Source: Pseudomonas crudilactis
GTDB lineage: Bacteria; Pseudomonadota; Gammaproteobacteria; Pseudomonadales; Pseudomonadaceae
NCBI RefSeq assembly: GCF_013433315.1
Contig: NZ_WXVV01000020.1
Span: 1 to 64,000, forward strand
Length of the DNA: 64,000 bases
Direction: 5' to 3'
Every line of letters begins with the position of its first letter. Positions within the stretch are counted from its first letter, which is position 1. Of this stretch, positions 8,953-16,538 are shown piece by piece. Both the position numbers and the translations under genes were made by a program. The notes beneath the pieces were generated by a model, which had not been told where the DNA came from, searched no databases, and was given only the letters and a program-made list of their open reading frames with translations.

Positions 8953-9456
8953 ATGGCCAATATCGAACTGCACCCCGCCCAGCGCGATGAGCTGGATATC
9001 ATCGAAAACCTCATGCAGTTTTACATGTACGACTTCAGCGCATGGCTGCCGCTGAAGCTCGCCGAACACGGCTTCTTCTCCATCCAGCCAAAAATCGACT
9101 ACTGGCGCCACCCGGCCACCCAACCCTTCCTGATCCGCGTCGATGGCGAACTCGCCGGTTTCGTGACCGTCGATAACGAAATCCACATCGCCGGGGCCGA
9201 ACACAACATTGGCTATTTCTTCGTCGCCCGACGCTTTCGTGGCCAAGGCGTCGCGCAGTTTGTCGTCTCTGCCCTCTTGAGCCACATCCCCGGTCAATGG
9301 CAGATTTTCCATATCGACGCCAACCTGCCGGCCCAGCGCTTCTGGGCCAGGCTGATCCCTGTATTGAGCGGTGGCGATTTCACCCGGCAGCAGCGTGAAG
9401 CGGACGGCTATCCGTGCACGTTCTACCGCCTGCACACGCCCTTTTCCGTTGCCTGA
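8953..9456 (+). CDS. GNAT-family N-acetyltransferase
   Basis: A 167-residue single-domain acetyltransferase. The acetyl-CoA-binding motif A is GYFFVARRFRGQGVAQFVVSAL (about residues 78-99, with R/QxxGxG/A). The start at 8953 has AGGAA upstream; the frame is open 13 codons earlier without a ribosome site. It begins 48 bp after topB and could be co-transcribed. The acceptor substrate is unknown. Confidence 0.85.
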   Translation: MANIELHPAQRDELDIIENLMQFYMYDFSAWLPLKLAEHGFFSIQPKIDYWRHPATQPFLIRVDGELAGFVTVDNEIHIAGAEHNIGYFFVARRFRGQGVAQFVVSALLSHIPGQWQIFHIDANLPAQRFWARLIPVLSGGDFTRQQREADGYPCTFYRLHTPFSVA

Positions 9457-9966
9457 ACGGATTCTTTCTCATTCCAAAACAGCTTTGTCCGACAATATGT
9501 AGTGAGCAAAAATAATCACTACAAAACCGTTGACGGCATCGTTTTGCTTTTGCATGATGAAGACGTTCCCCGATCGGGAACATCGGTAACACGCTTGAGC
9601 AAACTCGTCTGACCGCCGAGTTGTTTTTTCCGGATACACGCTGCCCACAAGGCAGATTGAAGAAGCTGACCTGGCCTGAACGTCCAGTACAAGGACGAGA
9701 AGCGCTGGCGAAAATTCTCAAGACGCTTGTGGTCGACACGGTAAATGTCGTCAAGGAGCCTCCCGGTTTTCGCTGCTTCTCCTCGTTGTGACGCTATTGC
9801 GTAGCAGTTATTCAACACGACTACATGCAACAGATGCACGACCCCGTACTTCACACGGGCGAGCGCTGACGTCCTGGTTTCGGTGCCAGGGATCAACTAA
9901 CCGATGGGCTACCTGTATTAGCGAATCAACTTTGAAAGATCACCAGACTGGTCAAGGGGCAAAATC
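9457..9966. other. 510-bp stretch without a confident gene
   Basis: The base composition is lower in G+C than the surroundings. A minus-strand frame of 125 codons (9519-9896, TTG start) is open, and a short plus-strand stretch around 9680-9750 also reads protein-like (QYKDEKRWRKF), but neither has a ribosome site or a family match that I recognise. It may hold a decayed gene, and it must include the promoter of the following small gene. Confidence 0.4.
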
Positions 9967-10296
9967 ATGAATTTGAACAATCAACCAACTATCGAAGAAC
10001 TGGCTCGTATGTTCGCTGCGCAAAAAGACAGCCACGACAGCCATATTCTGTGGATCAGCAAGTCGGGCCAGGTGCATATCGACTGCCTGGCGCCCCATGC
10101 TGGCGAAGAAGAGTTCGACCGCAACCATCAGAACTTGCTGGCCCGCCTGAAGATGTACCGTCGCGGCCACGGTTATGTTGGCAAGAAAGCCGCGGCCGAC
10201 AAGGACTTCATCGGTAATGTTCTGCAGACGCTGAAACAGGCGTGGGATTCGATGCAGAACCACAATGAAGTTCGGGTGATTGATCGGTTCTGCTGA
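9967..10296 (+). CDS. Conserved hypothetical protein, 109 residues
   Basis: A small soluble protein with no signal peptide or membrane segment. It starts MNLNNQPTIEELARMFAAQK and has a basic middle (LKMYRRGHGYVGKKAAADKDF). I recognise no domain. The ATG follows AGGGGC, and a strong terminator directly follows, so it is a monocistronic and evidently expressed gene. The acidic and histidine-containing first half (DSHDSHILWISKSGQVHIDC) gives no clear function. Confidence 0.75.
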   Translation: MNLNNQPTIEELARMFAAQKDSHDSHILWISKSGQVHIDCLAPHAGEEEFDRNHQNLLARLKMYRRGHGYVGKKAAADKDFIGNVLQTLKQAWDSMQNHNEVRVIDRFC

Positions 10297-10316
10297 GTTA
10301 GTCATCAAATAATTGA

Positions 10317-10352
10317 AAGGCCTGCTTCCTTAAAGGAAGCAGGCCTTTTTTT
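10317..10352 (+). terminator. Rho-independent terminator
   Basis: AAGGCCTGCTTCCTT and its exact inverse (10317-10331 with 10333-10347) are followed by a T-run. It ends transcription of the 109-residue protein gene. Confidence 0.9.
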
Positions 10353-10389
10353 GTTCGCTTGCATTGATTTGGCGTGACTGGAATTGTAG

Positions 10390-10539
10390 CCCCTCACCCC
10401 AGCCCTCTCCCGAGGGAGAGGGAGCCGATTTGTGCTGCGCTCAAAATTTTAGTTCGGCTCAAAACTTTCAGGTCGACGTAAATTGCACAAACACCTCGGT
10501 CAGTCCCCTCTCCCACTGGGAGAGGGTTAGGGTGAGGGG
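10390..10539. repeat. CTCACCC/GGGTGAG inverted-repeat element, copy 2
   Basis: The arms CCCCTCACCCCAGCCCTCTC and AGAGGGTTAGGGTGAGGGG enclose a short variable centre. The right arm contains the stop codon of cynR (TAA on the minus strand at 10527-10529), so the last five residues of CynR are encoded by the repeat. Confidence 0.85.
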
Positions 10540-11414
10540 CTTCCCATGTCCAACACCAATTCCACAAACGCCACCGCCGCCGCACTGTGATAATTATTGC
10601 GCCGCCGCAACAACGCCGCTCCACGCTGCGGCGCTTCACTCTCCACGCGCAACCGGCGCAACGCCCGATCCTCCGTCGCAATCGCCTGCGGCAACATCGT
10701 CGCCAGCGGCGAACAACGCACCACTTCCAGCAACGTACTCACCGAGTTCACCTCGATCCACACCTGAGGCGTAATCCCGTGTTGGCGAAAATACTCATCA
10801 ACCGATAACCGAGTAATAAAGTCCGGCGCCAGCAAGGCGAAATTCAGCGAAGCGATGTCTTCCGGCGTCAGCACCAACGTACTGTCATACAGCGGATGCT
10901 CCCGCCCGACCATGATCCCCAAAGTTTCGGTAAACGCCGGAATGCACTCGATCTCCGGACTGCGTACCGGCGTAAACGCAATCGCAATATCCAGCGAGTC
11001 ATCCGCCAGCCCCGCCTCGATGTCGTCCATCGACAGCTCGAAAATCTGCAAATGAATCCCCGGATACCGCGCGGCAAAATCGCGTACCAATGGCCCGACC
11101 AGATAGGCCATGAACGTCGGCGTCATCGCCAGACGTAACGTCCCGCGAGACAAATCCTTCACGTCATGCAACGCGCGTTTACCCGCCTCCAGCTCCACCA
11201 GCACCCGCCGCGCGCATTCGATATAGGCCTCGCCGGCATCGGTGGGTTTGACCGTACGCGAAGTGCGATCAAACAAGCTCACCCCAAGGGTTTCCTCCAG
11301 TTGGCGAATCTGCTGCGACAGGGTCGGCTGCGACACATGCAACGCCTCGGCGGCACGGGTAAAGCCGCCGTGATCGGCAACGGCCAGCAGATAACGCAAA
11401 TGTCGCAGCAGCAT
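10527..11414 (-). CDS. cynR: LysR-family regulator of the cyanate operon
   Basis: A 295-residue LTTR. The HTH starts MLLRHLRYLLAVADHGGFTR, with SQPTLSQQIRQLEETLG as the recognition region, and an effector domain follows. It is divergent from cynS with a 121-bp intergenic region. That position next to cyanase and carbonic anhydrase identifies it as CynR, the cyanate-responsive activator. The ATG at 11414 fits the family start; another start four codons upstream is less likely. The C-terminal residues GSPSP run into an intergenic repeat that supplies the stop codon. Confidence 0.9.
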   Translation of the reverse strand: MLLRHLRYLLAVADHGGFTRAAEALHVSQPTLSQQIRQLEETLGVSLFDRTSRTVKPTDAGEAYIECARRVLVELEAGKRALHDVKDLSRGTLRLAMTPTFMAYLVGPLVRDFAARYPGIHLQIFELSMDDIEAGLADDSLDIAIAFTPVRSPEIECIPAFTETLGIMVGREHPLYDSTLVLTPEDIASLNFALLAPDFITRLSVDEYFRQHGITPQVWIEVNSVSTLLEVVRCSPLATMLPQAIATEDRALRRLRVESEAPQRGAALLRRRNNYHSAAAVAFVELVLDMGSPSP

Positions 11415-11431
11415 GGGAATCACCATCTATA

Positions 11432-11446
11432 GGCAGTACTTATGCC
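11432..11446. promoter_or_regulatory. Possible CynR half-site pair
   Basis: GGCA-N7-TGCC lies in the cynR-cynS intergenic region, an interrupted dyad of the size bound by LysR proteins. Only the position and the symmetry support it. Confidence 0.3.
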
Positions 11447-11535
11447 AAGCATTGTATATCGGTCTTGGACGCTATGGATCAATCGGCAGAAGATCAATCC
11501 CACACAGCAAGCCAACCCCTGAAAGGAGTGACACC

Positions 11536-12003
11536 ATGCAACAGTCCCACGCCTACAACGACACCAGCCTGGCCCTGACCACCCGCGTTCTCGACGCCAA
11601 GGCACGCAAAGATCTGTCGTGGCAAGATCTGGCCGACGGCACTGGCCTCAGCCTGGCATACGTCACCGCGGCCCTGCTCGGCCAGCACCCGCTGCCGGAA
11701 AACGCCGCCCAAGTGGTCGGTGACAAGCTGGAACTGAGCGCTGAAGACGTCGCGGCGATGCAGATCATCCCCCTGCGTGGCAGCCTCAGCGGCGTGCCGA
11801 CCGACCCGACCATCTACCGTTTCCACGAGATGATCCAGATCTACGGCACCACGCTCAAAGCGCTGGTTCACGAGCAGTTCGGCGACGGCATCATCAGCGC
11901 GATCAACTTCAAACTCGACATCAAGAAAGTCGAAGACCCGGAAGGCGGCTCCCGCGCCGTGGTCACCCTCGACGGCAAGTTCCTGCCCCTGCGTCCGTTC
12001 TGA
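11536..12003 (+). CDS. cynS: Cyanate hydratase (cyanase)
   Basis: A 155-residue cyanase. It converts cyanate and bicarbonate to ammonia and carbon dioxide (via carbamate) in the cytoplasm. The N-terminal helical DNA-binding-like domain (about 1-85) is followed by the catalytic domain. The three active-site residues known from E. coli (Arg96, Glu99, Ser122) are present, shifted by one: R95 and E98 in YRFHEMIQIYG and S121 in IISAINFKLD. The ATG at 11536 follows GAAAGGAG and gives the family length. It is the first gene of a likely cynS-DUF2790-cynT operon. Confidence 0.97.
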   Translation: MQQSHAYNDTSLALTTRVLDAKARKDLSWQDLADGTGLSLAYVTAALLGQHPLPENAAQVVGDKLELSAEDVAAMQIIPLRGSLSGVPTDPTIYRFHEMIQIYGTTLKALVHEQFGDGIISAINFKLDIKKVEDPEGGSRAVVTLDGKFLPLRPF

Positions 12004-12083
12004 TCCGCACCGGCCCGCACCCTGCGTGCGGGCCACCACCCTCAAATGGCTACCCGTCACCCAACACATCTGGAGGCTGCCCC

Positions 12084-12320
12084 ATGCAAAAAATTCTGTT
12101 GATTCTGGCCCTGCTCGGCGGCGTTTGCGCCCAGGCATCTGCCGCTGACGAGGCCGTCGCCTACCGCTACGGCATGCAACTGGATATCGACCAAGTGCTG
12201 AGCATTACCCCGGTTGCCGACGTGTGTGGCGTGGTGCCGGTGGAGATGACGTATCTGGACAGCCACGGCGGCAAACACATTCTTCAATACAGCGAATTCG
12301 GCAGCGGTTGCTCGAACTGA
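12084..12320 (+). CDS. DUF2790 periplasmic protein inside the cyn operon
   Basis: A 78-residue protein with a clear Sec signal peptide (MQKILLILALLGGVCAQASA, cleavage about residue 20). The mature part, about 58 residues, contains VVPVEMTYLDSHGGKHILQY, typical of the Pseudomonas DUF2790 family. Two cysteines (VCGVV; GSGCSN) could form a disulfide. The function of the family is unknown. It lies 80 bp after cynS and 12 bp before cynT, so it is very likely co-transcribed. A periplasmic product in a cytoplasmic detoxification operon is unexplained. Confidence 0.85.
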   Translation: MQKILLILALLGGVCAQASAADEAVAYRYGMQLDIDQVLSITPVADVCGVVPVEMTYLDSHGGKHILQYSEFGSGCSN

Positions 12321-12332
12321 GAGGACAACACC

Positions 12333-12992
12333 ATGAAAAACCTGATTGATGGCTTCCTGAAATTCCAGAACGAAGCGTTTCCGCAACGCACCGAACTGTT
12401 CAAACACCTGGCGACCACGCAACAGCCCGGCACCTTGTTCATCACCTGTTCCGACAGCCGTGTCGTGCCGGAACTGCTGACCCAACAAGAACCCGGCGAG
12501 CTGTTCGTGATCCGTAACGCCGGCAATATCGTGCCGTCCTACAGCCCGCACCCGGGCGGGGTTTCAGCGACGGTGGAATACGCCGTGGCGGTGCTTGGCG
12601 TGACCGATATCGTGATTTGCGGGCATTCGGACTGCGGCGCGATGACCGCGATTGCTCAGTGCAAATGCATGGATCACCTACCTGCGGTCAGCGGCTGGTT
12701 GCAGCATGCCGAGTCGGCGAAAGTGGTTAACGAGGCGCGATCACATGCCAATGACGCGGCGAAATTGAGTTCGATGGTGCGGGAAAACGTGATCGCGCAA
12801 CTGGCGAACATTCAGACCCACCCTAGCGTGCGCCTGGCTCAGGAGAAAGGCCTGTTGAATCTGCATGGCTGGGTGTACGACATCGAGACCGGCTCGATCG
12901 ATGCGCTGTCCTCGGACCGTCGCACGTTTGTGCCGCTGGCCGAGCAACCGGCGACTTGTGCGATCCATGCACAAACCACCCACGCGGCCTGA
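12333..12992 (+). CDS. cynT: Beta-class carbonic anhydrase
   Basis: A 219-residue beta-carbonic anhydrase that replenishes the bicarbonate used by cyanase, which is otherwise lost as CO2. The zinc ligands are visible: Cys39 in the motif CSDSR (Asp41-Arg43 dyad), and His98 and Cys101 in CGHSDCGAMTA. The length fits the family. It starts 12 bp after the DUF2790 gene with GAGG upstream. The C-terminal extension (residues about 205-219) is not conserved. An inverted repeat follows the stop codon. Confidence 0.95.
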   Translation: MKNLIDGFLKFQNEAFPQRTELFKHLATTQQPGTLFITCSDSRVVPELLTQQEPGELFVIRNAGNIVPSYSPHPGGVSATVEYAVAVLGVTDIVICGHSDCGAMTAIAQCKCMDHLPAVSGWLQHAESAKVVNEARSHANDAAKLSSMVRENVIAQLANIQTHPSVRLAQEKGLLNLHGWVYDIETGSIDALSSDRRTFVPLAEQPATCAIHAQTTHAA

Positions 12993-12998
12993 GCAACT

Positions 12999-13068
12999 GA
13001 TCGTTCCCACGCTCTGCGTGGGAATGCCTCAGGGGCTGCGTTCCCACGCTGGAGCGTGGGAACGATCA
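12999..13068. repeat. TGATCGTTCCCACGC inverted repeat
   Basis: TGATCGTTCCCACGCTCTGC and GGAGCGTGGGAACGATCA are inverted partners around an internal GCGTTCCCACGC. It is a repeat family distinct from REP and may act as a transcription stop between cynT and the convergent dehydrogenase gene. Confidence 0.75.
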
Positions 13069-13080
13069 TTGTCCGCCAGA

Positions 13081-14583
13081 TCAACGTTTTACCGTGAGAT
13101 CGACCTGGGACATACGGCTACGAACAGTGAATACACCGTCACCGGAAAGAATCGCACTGCGCGCAAACAAGCGCCCACTCTCCCAGTTCGAAAGCCCCAG
13201 TTCCGGCTTGTTCAGCGCGTACTGCCCATCGACCCAACGGGTAATGCCATTGCCCACGAACGGCGCATTCACCGCGTTGTAAAAACGCTCTTGTTCGGCT
13301 GCATCTTCACTGATCAACGACACGGTAAATTGCGGGCTGTAGCGGTTGAACAGCGCAATCGCCTGATCCAGATCGTCGACAATCATCAGGCTGACTTCCG
13401 GGGTTTCTTCCCATTCCCACTCGCGGCCCAGCGCCGACTCCGCCAAGGGCTCAGCCAGTGCTTCAGTCTGATAACCCTCAGCGCGATAAACCTCGACGGT
13501 CGCGTTTTGCCATTCACTTGGCAGGCAACTTTCACTGCCTTCAACGATGTGCAATTTACAGCCCTGGCCACGCGCGATGCCGGCCTGCTGCAGCGCATCG
13601 AGAAACAACGGCACCAGTTCCGCCGCGCGATCACGCTGGATCAGGCACACGTTCAACGTATTGCAGACCTTGCGGTCCAGCGAGTTGCGTACCACTGCGG
13701 CAAAGCGCTGTGCATCGGCAGCACGCTCGGCAATCAACCACGCGCCCCCCGTGCCGTGCAGGCTGACAGCGGTGCCGGCCTGCTGGGCAATACTGCCCAA
13801 CTGACTGACCGCACGACCCGAGCCGCGCGCGACGGCCAGCGACAAACGCCGGTCAGCAAACATCGCCCAACCGGCGGCATGATTGACGCTTTCCACCAAC
13901 GACACCGCACCGGCCGGCAGACCGGCATCGGCCAGCGCCGGATTCAGCGCGTGTGTGACGATGGCTTGCGCGGTGCCCAAGGCATCGCTGCCGATGCGCA
14001 GCACGGCGGTGTTGCCGGTGCGCAAGACACCGGCCGCATCGGCGAACACGTTCGGCCGACCTTCAAAGACAAACGCGACAATGCCCAGCGGCGAGACCAC
14101 TTGTTCCACCTTCCAGCCGTCATGCTCAACGCTGCTGATGACTTTGCCGCGCGTGGCTGCGGCATCACGCCAGGCGCGCAGGCCGGCAATCATATCGCCG
14201 CGCATGCGCTCATCGGCAAGCAGTCGGGTGGTGGAGCGGCCACGCGCCTTGGCCCGTTGGATGTCGGCAAGATTGGCGGCTGCGATGTGCGCCCAGCACT
14301 CCGGGGTTTCCAGGCGTTGCGCAAACAGGTCGAAAAACTGGCTGATCGCCTCATCGGACACCGCCGACAACGCGGTGAATGCCGCTGCTGCGCGCTCGAT
14401 CGCCACGGACGCCGCTTGCTGATCCGCTACGGGGATCAACAGCAACTCGCCACTCACCTGCTCCACCAGCAAATGGTCACCGGGCTGAAAACGCGCGGCC
14501 AGTTCGGGGCTGACCACGGTGACGCGGTTACCAGCGAAAGGGATCGGCGTGCCAGCGACTAGACGTTCGAGCGCAAGAGACAT
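13081..14583 (-). CDS. ProA-like aldehyde dehydrogenase (glutamate-5-semialdehyde dehydrogenase paralogue)
   Basis: A 500-residue ALDH-superfamily protein closest to ProA. The family block SPLGIVAFVFEGRPNVFADA corresponds to the ProA block with EARPNVT. The active-site cysteine region reads LDRKVCNTLNVCLI, compared with the ...STCNTVETLLV of ProA. It is about 80 residues longer than E. coli ProA (417), mostly at the N-terminus (residues 1-60, no recognised domain). It may act on a semialdehyde other than the proline intermediate. It is on the same strand as the upstream glutaminase gene, with a REP pair between them; a shared role in glutamine/glutamate metabolism is a guess. Confidence 0.75.
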   Translation of the reverse strand: MSLALERLVAGTPIPFAGNRVTVVSPELAARFQPGDHLLVEQVSGELLLIPVADQQAASVAIERAAAAFTALSAVSDEAISQFFDLFAQRLETPECWAHIAAANLADIQRAKARGRSTTRLLADERMRGDMIAGLRAWRDAAATRGKVISSVEHDGWKVEQVVSPLGIVAFVFEGRPNVFADAAGVLRTGNTAVLRIGSDALGTAQAIVTHALNPALADAGLPAGAVSLVESVNHAAGWAMFADRRLSLAVARGSGRAVSQLGSIAQQAGTAVSLHGTGGAWLIAERAADAQRFAAVVRNSLDRKVCNTLNVCLIQRDRAAELVPLFLDALQQAGIARGQGCKLHIVEGSESCLPSEWQNATVEVYRAEGYQTEALAEPLAESALGREWEWEETPEVSLMIVDDLDQAIALFNRYSPQFTVSLISEDAAEQERFYNAVNAPFVGNGITRWVDGQYALNKPELGLSNWESGRLFARSAILSGDGVFTVRSRMSQVDLTVKR

Positions 14584-14653
14584 GAAGCGGATTCACCATG
14601 CAGGGAGCGGCCGGAAAATGTATAGGAACACAATCCTCCAAAGCAACCGCTAA

Positions 14654-14748
14654 CCCTGTGGGAGCGAGCTTGCTCGCGAAAGCGGTGGATCTGATAGATC
14701 AATGTTGGCTGACCTGACGCCTTCGCGAGCAAGCTCGCTCCCACAGGG
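14654..14748. repeat. REP inverted pair (GTGGGAGCGAGC type)
   Basis: CCCTGTGGGAGCGAGCTTGC with the inverse GCAAGCTCGCTCCCACAGGG and a variable centre. It lies between the glutaminase and ProA-like genes. Confidence 0.92.
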
Positions 14749-14772
14749 TTTTGTGGTGTTTGTGTGATCGGG

Positions 14773-15681
14773 TCAGAAGACTGACCAACCAATCCGCGCG
14801 CTAAGCATCTCCAGCGCCGCCATCCCCGCCAGCGAATTCCCCGCTGCATTCAACTCCGGCGACCACACGCACACCGTGAACTGACCCGGCACCACCGCGA
14901 CAATCCCGCCGCCGACGCCGCTCTTGCCCGGCAAGCCAACGCGATACGCGAAGTTGCCCGCCTCGTCATACAGCCCGCTGGTGGCCATGATCGAGTTGAC
15001 CTGCTGGGTTTGCCGGCGCGTCAGGATCTGTTCGCCGCTGTGTTTGCAGAAACCGTCGTTGGCCAGAAAGCAGAACGCCCGCGCCAGATCGATGCAGTTC
15101 ATCCGCAACGCGCAGTGGCTGAAATAGCTGCGCAGCACCGCTTCGACGTCGTTGTGAAAGTTGCCGAACGACTGCATCAGATACGCCATCGCCGCATTGC
15201 GCGCGCGGTGTTGGTATTCGGAGTCGGCGACTTTGCCGTCGATCATGATCTGCGGATTGCCTGACAGGCGCCGGACGAAATCACGCATCGACAGGGTCGG
15301 CGCGGCAAAGCGCGACTGGTTGATGTCGCAGATCACCAGCGCGCCGGCGTTGATGAACGGATTACGCGGCCGACCGCGCTCGAATTCCAGTTGCACCAGC
15401 GAGTTGAACGGCTGCCCGGACGGCTCGTGGCCGAGGCGTTCCCAGATCGCTTCGCCGGAATGATCGATCGCCTGCACCAGGCTGAACACCTTGGAAATAC
15501 TCTGCACCGAGAACGGTGTCTCGGCGTCACCGGCGCAGTACATCTCGCCGTCGTTGCTGTACACGGCGATGCCCAGCTGATTGGCCGGCACGGTGCCGAG
15601 GGCGGGAATATAGTCAGCCACCTTGCCCTGCCCGATCAGTGGGCGGACAGCGTCAAGAATCTCGTTCAACAGCGCTTGCAT
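14773..15681 (-). CDS. glsA: Glutaminase (beta-lactamase-fold, YbaS/YneH family)
   Basis: A 302-residue glutaminase that hydrolyses glutamine to glutamate and ammonia. It aligns throughout with the E. coli enzymes: VRPLIGQGKVADYIPALG, PFSVQSISKVFSLV (serine-xx-lysine nucleophile motif, about residues 63-66), PRNPFINAGALVICD, ARNAAMAYLMQSFGNFH, YRVGLPGKSGVGGGI. The ATG at 15681 gives the family length. The frame is open far upstream without coding character. It is divergent from the GFA gene. The C-terminus SARIGWSVF matches the family end. Confidence 0.95.
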   Translation of the reverse strand: MQALLNEILDAVRPLIGQGKVADYIPALGTVPANQLGIAVYSNDGEMYCAGDAETPFSVQSISKVFSLVQAIDHSGEAIWERLGHEPSGQPFNSLVQLEFERGRPRNPFINAGALVICDINQSRFAAPTLSMRDFVRRLSGNPQIMIDGKVADSEYQHRARNAAMAYLMQSFGNFHNDVEAVLRSYFSHCALRMNCIDLARAFCFLANDGFCKHSGEQILTRRQTQQVNSIMATSGLYDEAGNFAYRVGLPGKSGVGGGIVAVVPGQFTVCVWSPELNAAGNSLAGMAALEMLSARIGWSVF

Positions 15682-15819
15682 GCCGGGTTCCGAAGTCTCG
15701 CCCCATGGGATTGCGGGGACACTGGGGCTAGACGCTGCGCCCGCCCGTCGAATCACACCGACCGCAATCGCGCGGAGTGTTCTAGGCTCAACCGCACATT
15801 CAAAACGGGAGAGCACCCC

Positions 15820-16308
15820 ATGCATCTCGAAGGTTCCTGCCATTGCGGCGAGGTTACATTCAGCCTCACCAGCGCCCACCCCTACCCTTATCAACGCTGC
15901 TATTGCTCGATCTGCCGCAAGACTCAGGGCAGTGGCGGTTATGCGATCAACCTCGGCGGCGACGCGACCAGCCTCAAGGTACGCGGGAGCAAACACATCA
16001 GCATTTACCACGCGAAGATGAAAGACGCCGGCGACCAGCGCGCCCATCGCAGCACCGCCGAACGACATTTCTGTTCACTCTGCGGCAGCGGCTTATGGCT
16101 GTTCAGCCCGGAATGGCCGGAGCTGATCCACCCGTTTGCCTCGGCCATCGACACGCCGTTGCCAGTGCCGCCAGAACACACGCATTTGATGCTCGGCTCG
16201 AAAGCACCCTGGGTCGAAGTCGAGGCCAGAACCAAAGACAAACAATTCGACGTCTACCCCCAAGAGTCCATCGCCCAATGGCATGAGCGCCTCGGTTTGA
16301 CCCGATAG
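15820..16308 (+). CDS. GFA-family zinc protein (glutathione-dependent formaldehyde-activating/CENP-V fold)
   Basis: A 162-residue protein with the zinc cysteines of the GFA fold: Cys7 and Cys9 (GSCHCGEV), Cys27/29/32 (RCYCSICRK) and a later pair in HFCSLCGSGLW. Few proteins of the family have a proven reaction; the name-giving member binds a formaldehyde-glutathione adduct. The ATG at 15820 has GGGAGAG upstream. It is a single gene between divergent glsA and a REP pair. Confidence 0.9.
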   Translation: MHLEGSCHCGEVTFSLTSAHPYPYQRCYCSICRKTQGSGGYAINLGGDATSLKVRGSKHISIYHAKMKDAGDQRAHRSTAERHFCSLCGSGLWLFSPEWPELIHPFASAIDTPLPVPPEHTHLMLGSKAPWVEVEARTKDKQFDVYPQESIAQWHERLGLTR

Positions 16309-16330
16309 ATGCATGGCAAACCTATATCCC

Positions 16331-16420
16331 TGTGGGAGCGAGCTTGCTCGCGAAGGCGGCGTAACAGTCAGTATTTGCATCGACTGACACAGCGCCTTCG
16401 CGAGCAAGCTCGCTCCCACA
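16331..16420. repeat. REP inverted pair (GTGGGAGCGAGC type)
   Basis: TGTGGGAGCGAGCTTGCTCG and its inverse with a 40-bp variable middle. It lies downstream of the GFA gene. The remaining space up to the receptor gene (16421-16538) holds its promoter; I see no clear Fur box there. Confidence 0.92.
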
Positions 16421-16538
16421 TTACCAACTCCATAGGGCTTTAAATCTTTGAGCTGTTCAGTTCCCTTTTCCCGCACTCGTTCGGTTAACCCCTCAGAAGC
16501 ACTTCAACTACCGATCGATTCGATGCAAAGGGATCTCC

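Noticed and set aside
12865..14562. A 565-codon plus-strand frame over the ProA-like gene
   Set aside because: It begins inside cynT, runs through a repeat and is antisense to a clear ALDH.
16421..16538. A Fur box upstream of the TonB receptor
   Set aside because: I looked for the GATAAT-type 19-bp palindrome and found nothing close enough to claim.
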